Notes under the pieces: model-generated | What the model saw: the letters and a program-made list of their open reading frames with translations, nothing else | The model's database searches: none | What the model was told of the DNA's origin: nothing | Source: Janthinobacterium sp. CG3 | GTDB lineage: Bacteria > Pseudomonadota > Gammaproteobacteria > Burkholderiales > Burkholderiaceae_D | Length of the DNA stretch: 64,000 nt | Direction of reading: 5' to 3' | Assembly (NCBI RefSeq): GCF_000344615.1 | Contig: NZ_KB467824.1 | Span: 3,933,767-3,997,766, forward strand | Position numbers and translations under genes: made by a program | Part shown: positions 29,748 through 38,912 of the stretch, in pieces | Layout: each line of letters opens with the position of its first letter | Numbering within the stretch: position 1 is the first letter of the stretch

Positions 29748-30503
29748 TTACATGCGGAAATGTTCACCCAGGTAGACCCGCCGCACCGATTCGTTGGCGA
29801 TGATGTCGTCGGGCCGGCCCGAGGCCAGCACCGAGCCCTGGTTGATGATGTAGGCGCGGTCGCAGATGCCCAGCGTTTCGCGCACGTTGTGGTCGGTGAT
29901 CAGCACGCCGATGCCGCGCTCCTTGAGGAAGCGCACGATGCGCTGGATCTCGATGACGGCGATCGGGTCGACCCCGGCGAAGGGCTCGTCGAGCAGCACG
30001 AAGCGCGGGTTGGTGGCCAGCGCGCGCGCGATCTCGACGCGGCGCCGCTCGCCGCCCGACAGCGACAGCGCCTGGTTCTCGCGCAGCTTTTCGATTTGCA
30101 GGTCGGCCAGCAGGGTGTCGAGCCTGGCCTCGATTTCGGCTTTTTTCAGCGCGCGCCCGTCGACGCTTTGGATTTCCAGCACCGCGCGGATGTTGTCCTC
30201 CACCGTCAGCTTGCGAAACACCGACGCCTCCTGCGGCAGGTAGGACAGGCCGAGCTGGGCGCGCCGGTGGATCGGCAGGCGCGAAATGTCGACGCCGCTG
30301 ATGTCGATGCTGCCGGCGTCCGACGGCACCAGGCCGACGATCATGTAGAACGAGGTGGTCTTGCCGGCGCCGTTGGGGCCCAGCAGGCCGACCACCTCGC
30401 CGCACTCGACCTGCAGCGAGACGTCGTGCACCACCTGGCGCTTGCCGTAGCTTTTTTGCAGGCCGCGCACCACCAGCGTGCTGGCGCCGTGGATCGCTTC
30501 CAT
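29748..30503 (-). CDS. lptB: LPS export ABC transporter ATP-binding protein LptB
   Basis: A 251-residue ABC ATPase. Walker A is [17 protein letters not shown], the Q-loop region is [16 protein letters not shown], the signature [15 protein letters not shown], and Walker [15 protein letters not shown]. The C-terminus GEHFRM is typical of LptB. It powers LPS extraction from the inner membrane with LptFG. Its ATG overlaps the lptA stop by one base (TGATG). Confidence 0.96.
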   Translation of the reverse strand: MEAIHGASTLVVRGLQKSYGKRQVVHDVSLQVECGEVVGLLGPNGAGKTTSFYMIVGLVPSDAGSIDISGVDISRLPIHRRAQLGLSYLPQEASVFRKLTVEDNIRAVLEIQSVDGRALKKAEIEARLDTLLADLQIEKLRENQALSLSGGERRRVEIARALATNPRFVLLDEPFAGVDPIAVIEIQRIVRFLKERGIGVLITDHNVRETLGICDRAYIINQGSVLASGRPDDIIANESVRRVYLGEHFRM

Positions 30504-31060
30504 CACTTCTTCTCCTGCGCCGCAGCGGCGCTCTTGGTCGGCTGGATCACCATGCGCACGCTGCCGCCGCCCGGCTTGCTTTCGCCGCTGGCGGTGTTTT
30601 CCATGGCGAACAACTCCTTGCGGCTGTCGTAGGAAATGAACGGCCCCTCGGCCTCGTCGGTCTTCTTGCTGCCCTCGAGGCGGGTCAGCTTGGCCTTCGA
30701 GAACAGCTTGACCATTTCGGTCTTGTCGTCGTATTCGACGCGCTCGGCCTCGCCCTCGACCCACAGGTCGCCCTCGCCGTCGCGCTTCTGGCGGAACGTC
30801 GCCAGCTTGCCCGGCGCGGCCCAGAAGGTGGCGAACTGGTAGCCCTGCGGGTCGACCAGGATCAGCGCGCGCCCGGCCTTCATCGTCAGCGTGCCCTTGA
30901 CCAGCACGACGTTGCCGGTCAGCGTACGGGTTTGCTTGACCTCGTCGGCGACGCCCTGCTCGGCGGTGATCACGGTTTCCTTGGTGGAATCGGCTTTTTC
31001 GGCGCGGGCGGCGCCGGCAAAGGCGGCGCACAACAGCGCCAACAACACAATTTTCTTCAT
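30503..31060 (-). CDS. lptA: LPS transport periplasmic protein LptA
   Basis: A 185-residue protein with a signal peptide ([20 protein letters not shown]) and an OstA/LptA beta-jellyroll domain (about residues 35-150: [25 protein letters not shown], diagnostic [14 protein letters not shown]). It forms the periplasmic bridge carrying LPS to LptDE. A Ser/Gly/Ala/Lys-rich tail ends it. It lies 34 bases after lptC and overlaps lptB. Confidence 0.92.
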   Translation of the reverse strand: MKKIVLLALLCAAFAGAARAEKADSTKETVITAEQGVADEVKQTRTLTGNVVLVKGTLTMKAGRALILVDPQGYQFATFWAAPGKLATFRQKRDGEGDLWVEGEAERVEYDDKTEMVKLFSKAKLTRLEGSKKTDEAEGPFISYDSRKELFAMENTASGESKPGGGSVRMVIQPTKSAAAAQEKK

Positions 31061-31094
31061 TTGCGTACTCCTGGGTAAAAGGGCGGCGGCCGCG

Positions 31095-31691
31095 TCAGCG
31101 CGGCGGCGGCGGAATGGTAATGCGCAACTGCTGCGCGACCTCGATTTGGCCGGTGGCGTTGTTGGCGCGCATGCCGACCCCGCTCATGCGGCTGGCGCCC
31201 TGCAACAGCACCACCGGCTGGTCGGTTTCCATGCGGTCGGCGTCGGGGAACACCGTCAACGCCTCGGTCTTCAAGTTCATGCTGGCCGCGCCCGGGCCGG
31301 CCGGCCGGTCGACCACGACGCTGCCGTTCAGCTGGACCCGGCTGCTGTCCTGGTCGATGCGACCGCGCAGCGCGCGCGCGTCCATTGGCGGCGTCGTCGG
31401 CGACAGCTTGCGCAGGTACGGCCGCTCGATGTCGGACGAGTCGTCGAGCGGGCGGTGGGTCAGCTTGACGCCGGAGACGATGTAGGCCGGCTTGCCGTCC
31501 ACGCCCATGCGCACGACGCTGAAATTGTCGACGAAATAATCGGGCTCGTTGCGCGGCTGCCCGACGACGCCGTCCTGGCCCTGCTGCTTGAGCACCTGCA
31601 GCAGCCAAAAGCTGCCGAGCGCGAAGACGACGCCGGCCAGCAGCGTCAGCGCGGTGCGCCAGCGCTGCGGATGGGGCTGGCGCTTACGCAT
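31095..31691 (-). CDS. lptC: LPS export protein LptC
   Basis: A 198-residue protein anchored by one N-terminal helix (TALTLLAGVVFALGSFWLLQVL, about residues 13-34). A periplasmic LptC domain follows with EPDYFVDNFSVVRMG and GKPAYIVSGVKLTHRP. It recruits LptA to the LptBFG transporter. It sits between kdsC (33 bases upstream) and lptA in the standard order. Confidence 0.92.
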   Translation of the reverse strand: MRKRQPHPQRWRTALTLLAGVVFALGSFWLLQVLKQQGQDGVVGQPRNEPDYFVDNFSVVRMGVDGKPAYIVSGVKLTHRPLDDSSDIERPYLRKLSPTTPPMDARALRGRIDQDSSRVQLNGSVVVDRPAGPGAASMNLKTEALTVFPDADRMETDQPVVLLQGASRMSGVGMRANNATGQIEVAQQLRITIPPPPR

Positions 31692-31724
31692 GGCGCACCG
31701 CCGCCGGAAAGGGGGAGCGCCGCG

Positions 31725-32255
31725 TCATACGAGGAACTGCGCCAGCACGCTGTCATAGTTGCCCTGCGCGCGCAGCAGCAGTTCGCACACTTCGCGCACG
31801 GCGCCGCGGCCGCCGCCGGCCTGGGTCACGTGGTGGGCGCGGTTGCGCACGTCGTCGCGCCCGTTGGGCACGCTGACGGCGAAACCGACCCGCGCCAGTA
31901 TCGGCAGGTCGACGACGTCGTCGCCGATGAAGCCGCACTGCTCGGCGCTCAAGCCGGTCGTTTCCAGCAGGGCGCGAAACGGCGTCAGCTTGTCGTGGCC
32001 GCCCTGGTGCACGTGGCTGATGCCCAGGTCGGCGGCGCGGCGCGCCACGATCGGCGAGCGGCGCGCGCTGATGATCGCGGTCTGCACGCCCGATTCCTGC
32101 AGCAGCTTGATGCCCAGGCCGTCGTGGACGTTGAAGGTTTTCATCGATTCGCCGTCCTCGCCGTAATGCAGGCTGCCGTCGGTAAGCACGCCGTCGACGT
32201 CGAAAATCATCAGGCGCACCCGGGCCGCGCGGCGCAGCGTGTCTTCGGTCGTCAT
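31725..32255 (-). CDS. kdsC: 3-deoxy-D-manno-octulosonate 8-phosphate phosphatase
   Basis: A 176-residue HAD phosphatase of the KdsC family: LMIFDVDGVLTDGSLHYGEDGE (motif I aspartates), AIISARRSPIVARRAADLGI (motif II), and CGFIGDDVVDLPIL (motif IV). It dephosphorylates Kdo-8-P before activation of Kdo for lipid A. The ATG at 32255 (MTTEDTLRRAARV) shares one base with the kdsD stop as TGATG. Confidence 0.95.
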   Translation of the reverse strand: MTTEDTLRRAARVRLMIFDVDGVLTDGSLHYGEDGESMKTFNVHDGLGIKLLQESGVQTAIISARRSPIVARRAADLGISHVHQGGHDKLTPFRALLETTGLSAEQCGFIGDDVVDLPILARVGFAVSVPNGRDDVRNRAHHVTQAGGGRGAVREVCELLLRAQGNYDSVLAQFLV

Positions 32256-33277
32256 CAGATCACCTTCGCGCGGGTCAGGTCGTGGATGTGCAGCGCGCCG
32301 ACCAGCTTGCCGTCGGCGTCCACCACCAGCATCTGGTTGATGCTGAAGCTCTCCATCTCGGCGACCGAGTCGACGGCCAGTTGGTCCGGCCCGATGCAAT
32401 GCGGGTTGGCGTGCATCACGTCGCGGATCGCCACCTTGGTGAAGTCCTGCACCTTCTCGATCAGGCGGCGCAGGTCGCCGTCGGTGAACACGCCCAGCGG
32501 GCGCTGTTCGGCGTCGACCACGGCCGTCATGCCCATGCCCTTTTTGGTGATTTCCAGCAGCGCCTCGGTCAGCGTCGCCGATACCGGCACCGTCGGCACG
32601 GCGGCGCCGCTGCGCATGACGTCGCGCACGTGGGTCAGCAGGCGCCGGCCCAGCGCGCCGCCCGGGTGCGAACGGGCGAAATCCTCTTCCTTGAAGCCGC
32701 GCAGGTCCAGCAGCGCCACCGCCAGCGCGTCGCCCAGCGCCAGCGTGACGGTGGTGCTGGCGGTCGGCGCCAGGTTCAGCGGGCAGGCTTCCTTGGCCAC
32801 CGAGACGTCGAGGTGGACGTCGGCCAGCCGCGCCAGGCTGGAGCCGGGGTTGCCGGTCATGGCGATCAGGATGCCGCCCATGCGCTTGACGATCGGCACG
32901 ATCGCCATCAGCTCGGCGGTTTCGCCGGAGTTCGAGATGGCGATGAAGGCGTCCTGCGAGGTCACCATGCCGAGGTCGCCGTGGGCGGCCTCGGCCGGGT
33001 GCACGAACATCGCCGGCGTGCCGGTCGAGGCCAGCGTGGCGGCGATCTTGCGCCCGACGTGGCCGGACTTGCCGATGCCGGAGACGACCACCCGCCCGCC
33101 GCAGTTCAGCAGCAGCGCGACGGCGCGCCCGACGCTGTCGTCGGTGGCCAGGCGCGCGTGCAGCGCGGTGATGGCGTCCGCCTCGATTTGCAGGGTCTCG
33201 CGCGCCAGTTGCAGCGCCCGCCGCGCGGTGTTTGCATCAAAAGCTTTCAGCATTGTTTTTTCATGGGTTACACTCAT
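32255..33277 (-). CDS. kdsD: Arabinose-5-phosphate isomerase, KpsF/GutQ family
   Basis: A 340-residue protein with an N-terminal SIS sugar-isomerase domain (about residues 40-175: GRVVVSGIGKSGHVGRKIAATLASTGTP, diagnostic GIGKSGHVGRKIAA; ISNSGETAEL) and two C-terminal CBS domains (from about 205, ending MLVVDADGKLVGALHIHDL). It makes arabinose-5-phosphate for Kdo. The ATG at 33277 (MSVTHEKTM) is annotated. A TATACT hexamer lies only 6 bases before it, so transcription may start close to the ATG, and the ATG at 33253 (MLKAFD) is a real alternative. It is the first gene of kdsD-kdsC-lptC-lptA-lptB-rpoN-hpf. Confidence 0.93.
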   Translation of the reverse strand: MSVTHEKTMLKAFDANTARRALQLARETLQIEADAITALHARLATDDSVGRAVALLLNCGGRVVVSGIGKSGHVGRKIAATLASTGTPAMFVHPAEAAHGDLGMVTSQDAFIAISNSGETAELMAIVPIVKRMGGILIAMTGNPGSSLARLADVHLDVSVAKEACPLNLAPTASTTVTLALGDALAVALLDLRGFKEEDFARSHPGGALGRRLLTHVRDVMRSGAAVPTVPVSATLTEALLEITKKGMGMTAVVDAEQRPLGVFTDGDLRRLIEKVQDFTKVAIRDVMHANPHCIGPDQLAVDSVAEMESFSINQMLVVDADGKLVGALHIHDLTRAKVI

Positions 33278-33362
33278 GCCCAAAGTATAAACGAATTAGG
33301 AAAGCAAAAAACTTGCCAGTCGCAACAAACAACGAAATCCATCCACGCGCCATGCCGATTCC

Positions 33363-35342
33363 ATGTTTTCCTCGCTTGAACTGACCCTGCTGTTGCTCGG
33401 CAGCGCCGTGCTCGGCGTGGTCGCCTTCCGCATGATGCACCTGCCGCCGATGCTCGGCTACCTGGCCGTGGGCATCGTCATCGGCCCGCACGCGCTGGGC
33501 CTGGCCGCCGAGAGCCACGCCACCACCGCGCTGGCGGAATTCGGCGTGGTGTTCCTGATGTTTTCGATCGGCCTGGAGTTTTCCCTGCCCAAGTTCATGG
33601 CGATGCGGCGCATCGTCTTCGGCCTCGGCATGGCCCAGGTGGTGACGACGATCGCCGCCACCATGCTGCTCGGCTGGCTGGTCGCCGGGCAATTGCCGCG
33701 ATACATACACCTGAGCTGGCAAGTCTCGTTCGCCCTCGGCGGCGCGCTGGCGATGTCGTCGACGGCGATCGTGTCAAAAATGCTGACAGAGCGGCTCGAA
33801 CTGGAAAGCGAGCACGGCCGCAAGATCATCGGCATCCTGCTGTTCCAGGACTTGGCCGTGGTGCCGCTGCTGATCCTCATCCCTTCGCTGGCGAAGAACC
33901 CCGACAACCTGCTGGCCACGCTGGGCTGGGCCAGCGCCAAGGCGGTGGTGGTGCTGCTGCTGCTGCTGGTGATCGGCCAGAAGCTGGTGCGCGGCTGGTT
34001 CGCCATCGTCGTCAAGCGGCGCTCGCAGGAATTGTTCATGCTGAACCTGCTCTTGATCACACTGGGGGCGGCCTGGATCACCGAGCGCGCCGGCCTGTCG
34101 CTGGCCCTGGGCGCCTTCGTCGCCGGCATGCTGATCTCCGAAACCGAATACAAGCACCAGGTCGAGGAAGACATCAAGCCCTTTCGCGACGTGCTGCTGG
34201 GACTGTTTTTCATTACCGTCGGCATGCTGCTCAACGTCCGCCTGGTGCTGGAGAACTGGTGGTTGGTGCTGTTGCTGCTATGCGGCCCGGTGCTGCTCAA
34301 GTTCGCCCTGATCGCCGGGCTGGCCAAGCTGTTCGGCTCCTCCGACGGCGTGTCGATGCGCACCGGCCTGGCGCTGGCGCAGGCCGGCGAGTTCGGCTTC
34401 GTGATGCTCAACCTGGCCGGCGGCGTCGAGTTGATGGACCCCTTCCTGATCCAACTGGTGCTGGCCTCGATGGTGCTGTCGATGCTGGTGGCGCCGTTGA
34501 TCATCGCCAAGTCGGACCAGATCGTCATGAAGATGTCGAGCAATGAATGGATGATGCAATCGCTGGCGCTGACGCGCATCGCCACGCGCACCATGTCGAC
34601 CCAGAAGCACGTGATCATCGCCGGCTTCGGGCGCAGCGGGCAAAGCCTGGCGACCCTGCTGGCTGAGGAAAAGATCGACTACCACGCGCTCGACCTCGAC
34701 CCGGAGCGGGTGCAGGAGGCGCAAAGCGCCGGCGCCAGCGTCTCGTACGGCGACGCGGCGCGGCGCGAAAGCCTAGTCGCGGCCGGCATTTACCGCGCCA
34801 GCGCGGTCGTCATCACCTACGCCAGCACGCCGTCGGCGCTGCGGGTGCTGCACCTGGTGCACGAGCTGGCGCCGACGCTGCCGGTGATCGTGCGCAGCCA
34901 CGACGACACCGACCTCGACCTGCTGAAGGCGGCCGGCGCCGCCGAGGTGGTGCCGGAATTGATGGAGGGCAGCCTGATGCTGGCCTCGCACGCGTTGATC
35001 ATGCTGGGGGTGCCGCTGCGGCGCGTGGTGCACCGGGTGCAGGCCGCGCGCGAGGCGCGCTACGCCTCGCTGCGCGGCTACTTCCACGGCGCCAGCGACG
35101 TCGGCGACGACGCCGACCTGGTGCGCCTGCATTCGGTCACGCTGGGCCAGGGCGCCGGCGGCGTCGGCCGGGCGCTGGGCCAGGTCGACCTGGCCGGCTG
35201 CGGCGCCGAGGTGGCGTCTATCCGCCGCGGCAAGGCGCGCCTGGAGGCCGACGCGGCGACGGTGCTGGAGGCCGGCGACGTGGTGGTGCTGCGCGGCGGC
35301 GCCGAAGCCGTCCTGCGCGCCGAGAGCCTGCTGCTGCGCTAA
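33363..35342 (+). CDS. Kef-type monovalent cation:proton antiporter (CPA2 family)
   Basis: A 659-residue protein. About 12 transmembrane helices fill residues 1-385, with PPMLGYLAVGIVIGPHALGL and the conserved FLLFSIGLEF-like FLMFSIGLEFSLP. A TrkA_N NAD-binding domain follows (HVIIAGFGRSGQSLATLLAEE, about residues 417-530), then a TrkA_C domain at the end (about 585-657). This is the KefB/YbaL layout: potassium or sodium efflux in exchange for protons, gated by nucleotide or glutathione adducts. The gene diverges from kdsD with 85 bases between starts. Confidence 0.9.
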   Translation: MFSSLELTLLLLGSAVLGVVAFRMMHLPPMLGYLAVGIVIGPHALGLAAESHATTALAEFGVVFLMFSIGLEFSLPKFMAMRRIVFGLGMAQVVTTIAATMLLGWLVAGQLPRYIHLSWQVSFALGGALAMSSTAIVSKMLTERLELESEHGRKIIGILLFQDLAVVPLLILIPSLAKNPDNLLATLGWASAKAVVVLLLLLVIGQKLVRGWFAIVVKRRSQELFMLNLLLITLGAAWITERAGLSLALGAFVAGMLISETEYKHQVEEDIKPFRDVLLGLFFITVGMLLNVRLVLENWWLVLLLLCGPVLLKFALIAGLAKLFGSSDGVSMRTGLALAQAGEFGFVMLNLAGGVELMDPFLIQLVLASMVLSMLVAPLIIAKSDQIVMKMSSNEWMMQSLALTRIATRTMSTQKHVIIAGFGRSGQSLATLLAEEKIDYHALDLDPERVQEAQSAGASVSYGDAARRESLVAAGIYRASAVVITYASTPSALRVLHLVHELAPTLPVIVRSHDDTDLDLLKAAGAAEVVPELMEGSLMLASHALIMLGVPLRRVVHRVQAAREARYASLRGYFHGASDVGDDADLVRLHSVTLGQGAGGVGRALGQVDLAGCGAEVASIRRGKARLEADAATVLEAGDVVVLRGGAEAVLRAESLLLR

Positions 35343-35365
35343 CATCGCCGAAGCATTGTCGTCGG

Positions 35366-35438
35366 TCGGGTTAGCCGGAACGACGTAACCCGACAAGCGC
35401 CGCCGCGGACCGTGTCGGATTACGCCGCGCTAATCCGA
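35366..35438. repeat. Two tandem palindromic REP-like elements
   Basis: TCGGGTTA (35366-35373) pairs with TAACCCGA (35386-35393). A second version, TCGGATTA (35415-35422), pairs with TAATCCGA (35431-35438). Both arms are close variants of each other, so this is a duplicated palindromic unit placed between convergent genes. Similar TCGGATTA/TAATCCGA palindromes are widespread intergenic repeats in proteobacteria. It may also end transcripts from both sides. Confidence 0.6.
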
Positions 35439-35531
35439 ACTACGACACGTTAAGTGAACGGCATTGAGGTTTGAGCCCGGCTCTTTGCCCCGGCTTGCTT
35501 CCAGCGCGGCCGGCCCGCGCAATCCCCCACC

Positions 35532-36668
35532 CTAACGGAAGCTGACCACCTGGTTGCGGCCGCGCTGCTTAGCCTGGTACAGCGCGCTGTCGGCGTGCGC
35601 CACCAGTTGCTGCGCCACCGCCTCGATCGAGATGTCGTGGTCGTCGCCGGCCAGGCTGGCGACGCCGATCGAGACGCTGGCGCCGACCTCGACCCCGGCC
35701 GCCAGCGCGAACTGGGCGTTGGCGATGCTGGCGCGGATGCGCTCGGCCACCGCCACCGCGCTGTCGAGTTCGGCGTCAATCAACAGCACCACGAATTCCT
35801 CGCCGCCGAAGCGGGCCAGCGCGTCGGAGCGGCGCAGCTCGTGCTTGATGCGTTCGGCCACTTCGCGCAGCACCTCGTCGCCGCCCTGGTGGCCGACGCT
35901 GTCGTTGACGCGCTTGAAGTGGTCGATGTCGATGTACATCAGGGAAATGCAGTAGCGCTGGCGCCGCGCCCGCGCGATCTCCTCGGGCAGGCGGCGGTCC
36001 AGGTAGCGCCGGTTGTAGACGCCGGTGAGCGAGTCGGTCAGCCCGATGTACTTGAGCATCTCGTTGCTGATGACGTTTTCCAGGCAGATCGCGATGATCG
36101 ACGCCATGTGCTCGATGAAGTCGGTGCCCAGGCTGGCCGTGAAGCGCGCGGCGTCGGCGCTGGCCAGGTTCAGGCTGCCGATCAGGCGCCGGTTGCGCAG
36201 CAGCGGCACCAGCGCCACGCTGCGCAGCGGCTGCGGCGGCGCCGGGAACAGCGCGCCGTGGGCGCCGCCGGCGTACGGTCCCAGCAGCGGCTTGGGCGAC
36301 GCCGCCTGCGCCGCGCCGCCCGGCCCGAAGCCCAGCGCGGCCTCGCCGTCGACGAAGATCAGTTGCGGGAAATCGGCGAAGTCGACGCCCAGCTTCTCCA
36401 TCACGTGCAAGATGTCGCCGCCCTCGTCGAGCAGGCTCAGGGTCACGCCGTCGAGTTCCGAGATCGCCGGCAAGGTGCGGAAGATGGTCCCGATCAATTC
36501 GGGAAAGGTGGCGGCGCCGACGATTTCCAAGTCGAAGGCTTGGTGCCGGCACATGATCGCGTGGTTCTGCTCGGCTTGCTGCAGCAAAGCGGCCATGCGC
36601 TCGCGCAACTTCTGGTTTTCCTCTGCCAGGCCAGCCGGCGGCGTCGTTGCCGTCACATCGTACGTCAT
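35532..36668 (-). CDS. Diguanylate cyclase with DUF484/GAF-like sensor
   Basis: A 378-residue protein. A short coiled coil (about 10-40) precedes a DUF484/GAF-like domain (about 40-195), followed by a GGDEF domain (about 205-378). The active site is ARFGGEEFVVLL. The inhibitory RxxD site (RRSD) lies at the correct five-residue distance before it, so product inhibition is expected. It makes cyclic di-GMP; the signal sensed is unknown. The ATG at 36668 has AAGGG 8 bases upstream and is preferred to a TTG six codons earlier. No transmembrane segment is visible, so it is cytoplasmic. Confidence 0.92.
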   Translation of the reverse strand: MTYDVTATTPPAGLAEENQKLRERMAALLQQAEQNHAIMCRHQAFDLEIVGAATFPELIGTIFRTLPAISELDGVTLSLLDEGGDILHVMEKLGVDFADFPQLIFVDGEAALGFGPGGAAQAASPKPLLGPYAGGAHGALFPAPPQPLRSVALVPLLRNRRLIGSLNLASADAARFTASLGTDFIEHMASIIAICLENVISNEMLKYIGLTDSLTGVYNRRYLDRRLPEEIARARRQRYCISLMYIDIDHFKRVNDSVGHQGGDEVLREVAERIKHELRRSDALARFGGEEFVVLLIDAELDSAVAVAERIRASIANAQFALAAGVEVGASVSIGVASLAGDDHDISIEAVAQQLVAHADSALYQAKQRGRNQVVSFR

Positions 36669-36804
36669 ATCCAAACCCTTATCCAAAGCGTCCCAAGCGG
36701 CGCGCGCGGCTGACGCCGCCCGCGGCGCGCCGGCCAGTTAGAACATTACGCCAAGTTGGCCGGCTTGGATATGGCAAAACGTATAAATACGGCATGAGTG
36801 CGAA

Positions 36805-37656
36805 TCAAAATGACAACTCGACGCCGATTTCCTGTCCGACACGGATGCGTTCGTCGCCGCCGTCGACGACGATGGCGTTCATGCCGAAGCAAATCGCGCC
36901 GTCCAGCTCGGGCTTGGCGCGGTAGCCTTGCAGGATCTCCAACGGGTCGGGGCCGGGCACGCCGCTGGCCTGGTCGTTGGCCGGAATGGCGCAGCGCGAA
37001 CAGGGTTTGACCGGCTTCAGCGCGGTGGCGCCGAACTGGAAGGTGTCGACGTAATCCTCCTCGAAGGCGCCGAGCTCGGCCAGCACCAGGTTCGGCCGGA
37101 AGCGGTTCATCGGGATCGCGGCGCGCCCGGCCGCCAGCAGTTTGTCGTTGAGGTCGTCGAGCGAGGCGGCGCCGGCCAGCAGCACCGGGTAGCCGTCCGA
37201 GAACAGCGTCGGGGCAGCGACGGCGCCGGTCCACTTGCTGCTGGCCAGTCGTTGCGCGTGCGGGTGGAAGCGCACCAGCCGGCACGGCACGCCGACGGCG
37301 TTGGAAAACCAGGCGGCGGTGACGGCGTCGCAATCGTAGGCCGTGAGGCGGTCGTCCCACACCTGCACCTGCAAGGTCGGCGCCAGGTGCGGGTCGGGCA
37401 GGCCGAGTTCGATTTCCAGGCGCAGCATGCCGGGCGCGCGCAGCTCCAGCGTGCCGGCCTTCAGGCGCGGCGTGATCAGCGCCATGCGCGGATGCTCGCG
37501 CTGGCTCAGGAAGTGGCCGGCGGCGTCGACGACCATCCATTCGCGGTCGTAGATCTGGTCCGTCATCAGGCCGGCGCGCGTCAGCGTGGCCTCGCGCAGG
37601 CTGATGCCGGCGCAGGATTTGATCGGATAAAGGGTGATGTCGGAGAGGATAGCCAT
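36805..37656 (-). CDS. MOSC domain protein (YcbX-like)
   Basis: A 283-residue protein with an N-terminal MOSC beta-barrel domain (about 1-120: LYPIKSCAGISLREATL, YDREWMVVDAAGHFLSQRE). A MOSC domain (about 130-275) contains the reactive cysteine in KPCSRCAIPANDQ. YcbX-type proteins use molybdenum cofactor to reduce N-hydroxylated compounds. It lacks the C-terminal ferredoxin domain of E. coli YcbX. The ATG at 37656 is chosen; the codon two before it is GTG. Confidence 0.87.
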   Translation of the reverse strand: MAILSDITLYPIKSCAGISLREATLTRAGLMTDQIYDREWMVVDAAGHFLSQREHPRMALITPRLKAGTLELRAPGMLRLEIELGLPDPHLAPTLQVQVWDDRLTAYDCDAVTAAWFSNAVGVPCRLVRFHPHAQRLASSKWTGAVAAPTLFSDGYPVLLAGAASLDDLNDKLLAAGRAAIPMNRFRPNLVLAELGAFEEDYVDTFQFGATALKPVKPCSRCAIPANDQASGVPGPDPLEILQGYRAKPELDGAICFGMNAIVVDGGDERIRVGQEIGVELSF

Positions 37657-37699
37657 TGGCACCGGGGCGGCGGGCCGGGCCGCCGCGAAGTTGTTCGGG

Positions 37700-37846
37700 C
37701 GCCCAGTATGGCAGCAAACAGGCGCCGGCGCGCCTCGACCAGCGGCGCCTTCATCTGCGCGGTGGCGCTGTCGGCGCCGCTGCCGACGATGGCGCCGCCG
37801 GTGGCCAGGATGACGACCTTGGGCAGCTTCGCCGGCGCGGCCGCGC
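37700..37846 (-). pseudogene. Remnant of a type II asparaginase 5' end
   Basis: Reverse-strand translation from about 37846 reads AAAPAKLPKVVILATGG, then AIVGSGADSATAQ. This matches the start of the mature L-asparaginase fold (LPxVxILATGGTIAGSG) including the first catalytic threonine in ATGG. After about 25 residues similarity is lost and no asparaginase body follows; no start codon or signal peptide is in frame upstream. The piece is too short to be functional. It looks like the stub of a gene deleted between the MOSC and lysR genes. The call rests on one short motif. Confidence 0.5.
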
Positions 37847-37946
37847 CCGTCGGAGAGCTTGTTCTCTTAATTTCACATAGCCGACCGGGCTGCGGTGGCG
37901 CGGCGAAAAATATAAAAAATGAAATATTTCGCGGCCGAATTATAGT

Positions 37947-38912
37947 TCATTGCCACTCCCGTCGGTAGTCATGTTCGTATGACTGCAAGTTACTTTCCGG
38001 CAATTCAGGCCAACCGTAATTGGCGTCGAACTGCGCCACCTGGGCGAACAGCCAGTTGCGGAAGGCGCCCACCTCCGGGCGCAGCATCGCCTGCGGCGTG
38101 CAGACGAAGTAGTAGGCGTACGGGCACTTGACGGCGGTGTCGAACAGGCGCACCAGCTCGCCGCTGGCGATTTCCTGCATGACGATGACGTGGCGCGCCA
38201 GCGCGATGCCGTCGCCGTTGGCGGCGGCGCGGATCAGCATGGCCAGGTCGTGGAAGACGATGCCGCCGCTGGGCTCGGCGACGTCGGTGCCGGCCGCGCG
38301 CAACCACGGCAGCCAGGGCTCGTCGTCGCCGCGCAGCAGGTGGTATTGGCCCAGTTCGTGCGGCGTGGCCGGCAGCTTGCCGCCGTTGAAACGCGGGCTG
38401 ACGGCCGGATAGTAATAGTCCGACATCAGTTTTTCCACTGTCAGGCCGGGGTAGTTGCCGGCGCCGAAGCGGATGCCGACGTCGACCGCCTGGCGCTCCA
38501 GGTCGACCAGTTGGCCGCTCGACTGCAGCACCACTTCAACGTCCGGATACAGGTCGATGAAGTTGCCCAGCCGCGGAGCCAGCCAGCGCGCCGCGAACGA
38601 GGGCATGGCCGTGATGGTCAGGCGCTTCTGCCCGGCCGTCGCCTTCAGGGCCTCGGCCGCGACGGCGATCTCCATCAGCGACTTGCGCACCACGGCGGCG
38701 AAGCGCTGGCCCTCGGCCGTCACCGCCAGGCGCTTGCCCTTGCGTACGAACAGCGCCACGCCGAGCTCCTCCTCGAGGCCGCGCACCTGGTGGCTGACGG
38801 CGCCGTGGGTGACGTGGATTTCCTCGGCGGCGCGGGAAAAGTTCTCGTGGCGGGCGGCCGCCTCGAAGGCGCGCAGGGCGGCGAGGTTGGGCAGGCGACG
38901 CAGATCGGCCAT
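37947..38912 (-). CDS. LysR family transcriptional regulator (GcvA-like)
   Basis: A 321-residue LysR regulator. The winged helix-turn-helix (about residues 7-66) includes NLAALRAFEAAARHENFSRA and THGAVSHQVRGLEEELG. The effector domain (about 95-300) has MPSFAARWLAPRLGNF, the GcvA-subgroup hallmark. The effector is unknown. It is divergent from what was a DUF2917 gene; only a broken copy remains here, while a complete one lies 8.5 kb away across the T6SS island. Its likely target promoter is duplicated with it. Confidence 0.9.
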   Translation of the reverse strand: MADLRRLPNLAALRAFEAAARHENFSRAAEEIHVTHGAVSHQVRGLEEELGVALFVRKGKRLAVTAEGQRFAAVVRKSLMEIAVAAEALKATAGQKRLTITAMPSFAARWLAPRLGNFIDLYPDVEVVLQSSGQLVDLERQAVDVGIRFGAGNYPGLTVEKLMSDYYYPAVSPRFNGGKLPATPHELGQYHLLRGDDEPWLPWLRAAGTDVAEPSGGIVFHDLAMLIRAAANGDGIALARHVIVMQEIASGELVRLFDTAVKCPYAYYFVCTPQAMLRPEVGAFRNWLFAQVAQFDANYGWPELPESNLQSYEHDYRREWQ

